Positions 61,175 through 64,000 of a stretch of DNA of 64,000 nt are shown here, piece by piece. Within the stretch, counting starts at the first letter, position 1. The number at the start of each line of letters is the position of its first letter. The stretch is from Acanthaster planci (lineage: Eukaryota > Echinodermata > Asteroidea > Valvatida > Acanthasteridae), in the NCBI RefSeq assembly GCF_001949145.1, contig NW_019091451.1, forward strand, positions 994,091 through 1,058,090. Reading direction: 5' to 3'. A model generated the notes under the pieces. The model was not told the DNA's origin. It saw nothing but the letters and a program-made list of their open reading frames with translations, and made no database searches. The translations under genes and the position numbers were made by a program.

Positions 61175-63610
61175 TCTGCTATAGTCGTTTCTTAAACTAC
61201 GTTGAAGAAATGTTAAGACAAGGTGCTAGTCCTGGTTAGTAACTTGCTAAACCACGGAAAAGGTTTGTGCCTATTAATCAAACCAAGTCATGGATCCGCA
61301 GATGCTGGAGTAAATGCTAGATTTAACTTAATGGTTTGTCTTATATCCAGAAGGAAGGCGCCTTGACTGTCGGCACGTTCCGTTCATTGATGACGATGAA
61401 GTCCCCTGTGTGTGTTTTTTTTAAAAAGCTGCGCTCAGGAATTCACTGACAGGAAAAAAAAGCCTTGTATTAACGGTTGTACAGGCGCTGATTCTTTTTT
61501 CTGCCGATAATAATTGGCGAAGGCTAAATGCTGTTCCTTGATTGTGGCGGGGGCCTCAAGAATTCACTGACAGGAAAGAAAGCCTTCTGTTCACTGTTGT
61601 ACAGGCGCCGATTCTTTTTTTCTGCCAATATTAATCGGCGAAGGCTAATTGCTGTTTCTTGATTGCGGCGGGGGCCTTCTATCGTTTAGGCAATTTATAA
61701 TGCTAAAAGAAGTGGTCGGGAAAAGTAACGAGAGCAAACAAAGTCAGCACAATGGCTAACCTTCAATAAAAGCTGAAAAAGAAGCAGCAAAAAGACGCTT
61801 TCAGCGCCTCGTACAAACCTTACAAAGGTAGACGTCAACGGGAGAATAAATGCTTTTAAAGACTAGCTTATAAATAATTAATGGACTTTTGACTTAATCG
61901 TCACATGAAATTGAGTGAATGAGGATAGAAGAGAATCCGGGCGTGCTACCACTTTACCTTGGAGAGGTGCGGCGCAATGGCCTGGAGTCTATTTCCAATG
62001 ACCCCTCTTCAGGGTATGAAAATGACACCTTGGGTAATGGCAAAATGTGTTTGTATACATTTATTTTTTAAAGTGTTTCCCGCAAATAGTGCTGCTAGGA
62101 CATCAATTCATAAGGACACTGTTCACAGTGCCTTGATCAAATTATTAATGCAGTATTTGCTGATTAGACATGGCTACGAGAAACCTTTTTTCACTGTATT
62201 GTTTTCATGTTGCCATTTACTACACATACGAAAATCCCCAAAATTCTAACAATTGTTAGTATTGAAATGGCTGCGTAACATTGAAGTTTGTCCTGAATCG
62301 TGTACATCGCGTTGGCTCATAAATACAATCACTTTTTTGTTAACGTAAAAAAGCAAAATCCCATAAAAGGGAAAAAGGAACAAAACAGAATGTAAGATGA
62401 AATGGGGACACTAATGTGACAGTTGCACAAGGTTACTCATAGGCCGTGGGCCCTTTTTTTGTACATTTGTTCTCAGGTACCCGTCAGTAAATTTTGGCTA
62501 ATTTTGTTGCATCAAAGGAACATGATCGATTGTACCTTTTCAACTCGCCGCGGCGAGAGACAGCACTTTGAAAAGAAATGAGTCAGTTCGGTTTTTCAAA
62601 CAGCGAATGTCCAAAACGAAGCGTGTCCAAGGTCCTTCGGACGTTCGTGCGAGATCAGCTCTAAGAGTGGCTCTAAGCGAATTGACGCGAGTACTTTGCC
62701 CCGAATGACCATACCTTTCTGAGATATCAAACTGACTCATTGGTTGTTGCCCTTCTGTGCTTCCGTCGGAGGGCAACCGTGTAGCAGTACGATATTTTTA
62801 GCCAGACCTCATCACGTCTGTCAAAAGAGTAAACGTGCGGAGTAGCGCCAACCTACGTACTTCTTCTGTCTGGCGAATAAATAATCTCTCGCTATCTGGA
62901 AACAGGCTCTTATAAATAGGCTGCTTAGGTAGTATTTTTTCTTAAGTAACGATTGCAGGGGCTGGCAAATGCCAGTGCAGGTGACTCAGGTGCACATTGT
63001 ATATAAATTTATCATTTGGTTGTTTGTAAGACAGCCATTGTGCCTTTATTGGAAAACAAATACAGGACGAAACAAATACATGTTGGCCAAAACAAACAGG
63101 GATAAAACAATTGTATGACGCGAGAGAATGAAATCACTTATACACCGCAAAGACTGAAACCAATGTATATAGAACGGAACCAAACTTTAGAGAACGAAAA
63201 TAAATATAGAACTAATCGATTGAAAATCATGTGTTTGCATATATAAAAACGAAGTACTACCCATGACGCTATGTTGCGAATATAGAACGAAGCATGCTGC
63301 GATGAAGGAAGCGAACGTCAACTGTTAAATGAAAATACGGTACTCAAGGTACGGACACAGTTTCACTGTAATATAGGCGGCGGTTTTTGATTTGTGAATT
63401 CAAGCCTAAAGTCTTTTAGTGCCAAATCAGAAAGAGACATATGATTTTTGATTTCCCTTGCTATTTCCCACATTATCTGAGCATGCACTCCATGTGATGG
63501 ACCTTTGGAACCCGCAGAATTTGGTAACTTGCTAATGTGTACATTCGTTAATTGATTGTCCTGCCCACCTGTTACCTTAACACTCCGTAGGTTACACATT
63601 ATATTCCTTC
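61175..63610. other. Intergenic between receptor copies B and C
   Basis: Contains the upstream region of copy B with a 121-bp tandem duplication (61439-61680), and the downstream region of copy C. No coding exon recognised. The minus-strand frame at 62540-62776 has no ATG at its start and no similarity. Confidence 0.55.
61439..61680. repeat. Two tandem copies of a 121-bp unit upstream of receptor copy B
   Basis: Units 61439-61559 and 61560-61680 align along their length (GAATTCACTGACAGG...TGTACAGGCG...GGCGAAGGCTAA...GGCGGGGGCCT) with scattered substitutions. They lie about 265-505 bp upstream of the copy B start codon, so they may belong to its promoter. Confidence 0.9.
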
Positions 63611-64000
63611 TTATTTCTTGTCATTCGACGATTCTGGTTGTACCTTGGCTATTCCGCGACTTGACGAAGCGGTAGTTGATTTAGTCTGATCTGGTGCCCC
63701 AGCGCCCGAGACTCTCCACTCGCTAATCTCTACATCGCGGTCTAGCTGGATTGCGTATAACTTCGGAAGGTAGACGCAGAATAGGGTCAAGAAGGCGTTT
63801 AGCAGTATGGCCACGCACAGCGTTGCAACCTTTTGCAGAACGGTGGTGGCCGTGATGTAGACGGGGACGGCCGCCATGCCGAAAACCAACGTAGAGTACA
63901 CGCTGACAGCGATGAATTTAGACTCGTTGTAGTTGCTGGGCACCTTGCGGGCCCTGAAAGCGTAGTAACAGCAGGCCAAGACCAAGAGGAGATTGGAAAC
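63611..64000 (-). CDS. Class C GPCR, mGluR-like, copy C, last exon only (runs off window)
   Basis: Partial: the frame is open to the right edge and the stop codon is the TTA on the plus strand at 63611. It covers helices 5-7 and the tail and matches copies A and B almost residue for residue (LACCYYAF, NESKFIAVSVYSTLVFGMAA, YLPKLYAIQLDRDVEISEW). The tail AKVQPESSNDKK is of copy A type but longer. Its first exon must lie to the right, so the cluster has at least three members. Confidence 0.93.
   Translation of the reverse strand, partial: VSNLLLVLACCYYAFRARKVPSNYNESKFIAVSVYSTLVFGMAAVPVYITATTVLQKVATLCVAILLNAFLTLFCVYLPKLYAIQLDRDVEISEWRVSGAGAPDQTKSTTASSSRGIAKVQPESSNDKK

Noticed and set aside
62540-62776. 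78-codon minus-strand frame between receptor copies
   Set aside because: No ATG at its start and no similarity; GC-rich stretch produces the open frame.

Overview
The window is animal nuclear DNA, not bacterial. Genes are split into short exons with GT-AG borders, separated by AT-rich introns full of short inverted-repeat transposons (MITEs) and tRNA-derived SINE relics. NUP107, LETM1 and tandem metabotropic-glutamate-like receptors, together with the repeat style and frequent TACATGTA-type words, suggest a marine invertebrate deuterostome (echinoderm, hemichordate or amphioxus; echinoderm is my best guess). The species is inferred, not shown.

Layout: (1) 586-8740, minus strand: about the first 60% of nucleoporin NUP107, 14 exons, its 3' end running off the left edge. 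(2) About 10.9-11.5 kb: a short head-to-head interval, probably a shared promoter, with a CpG-rich core and a YY1-like box on the NUP107 side. (3) 11464-24588, plus strand: a complete LETM1 (mitochondrial inner-membrane protein), 15 exons, including a 27-bp microexon. (4) 24.6-31.7 kb: untranslated or intergenic sequence with SINEs and repeats. (5) 31717-43834, minus strand: a complete 463-residue type I membrane protein with cysteine-rich ephrin-receptor-like (GCC2/GCC3) repeats, 10 exons. An assembly gap (36348-36680) lies in one of its introns. (6) 43.8-53.8 kb: mostly non-coding, repeat-rich, with one doubtful first exon at 46.55 kb. (7) 53855-64000, minus strand: a tandem cluster of class C GPCRs related to metabotropic glutamate receptors, two complete two-exon genes (847 and 845 aa) and the last exon of a third.

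The exon models were built by hand. In LETM1 (2397 nt) and the cysteine-rich gene (1392 nt) the summed exons are an exact multiple of three, and all joins keep the frame. The NUP107 joins are also phase-consistent throughout.

The most interesting part is the receptor cluster. Signalling core and tail are nearly identical between copies, while the ligand-binding lobe 2 has diverged strongly. The residues that grip the amino-acid backbone are kept, but those that grip the glutamate side chain seem to be missing. This looks like a locally expanding chemoreceptor family. The rest of the window is notable for a zoo of MITEs, including a minisatellite grown inside one and a possible abortive-repair scar.
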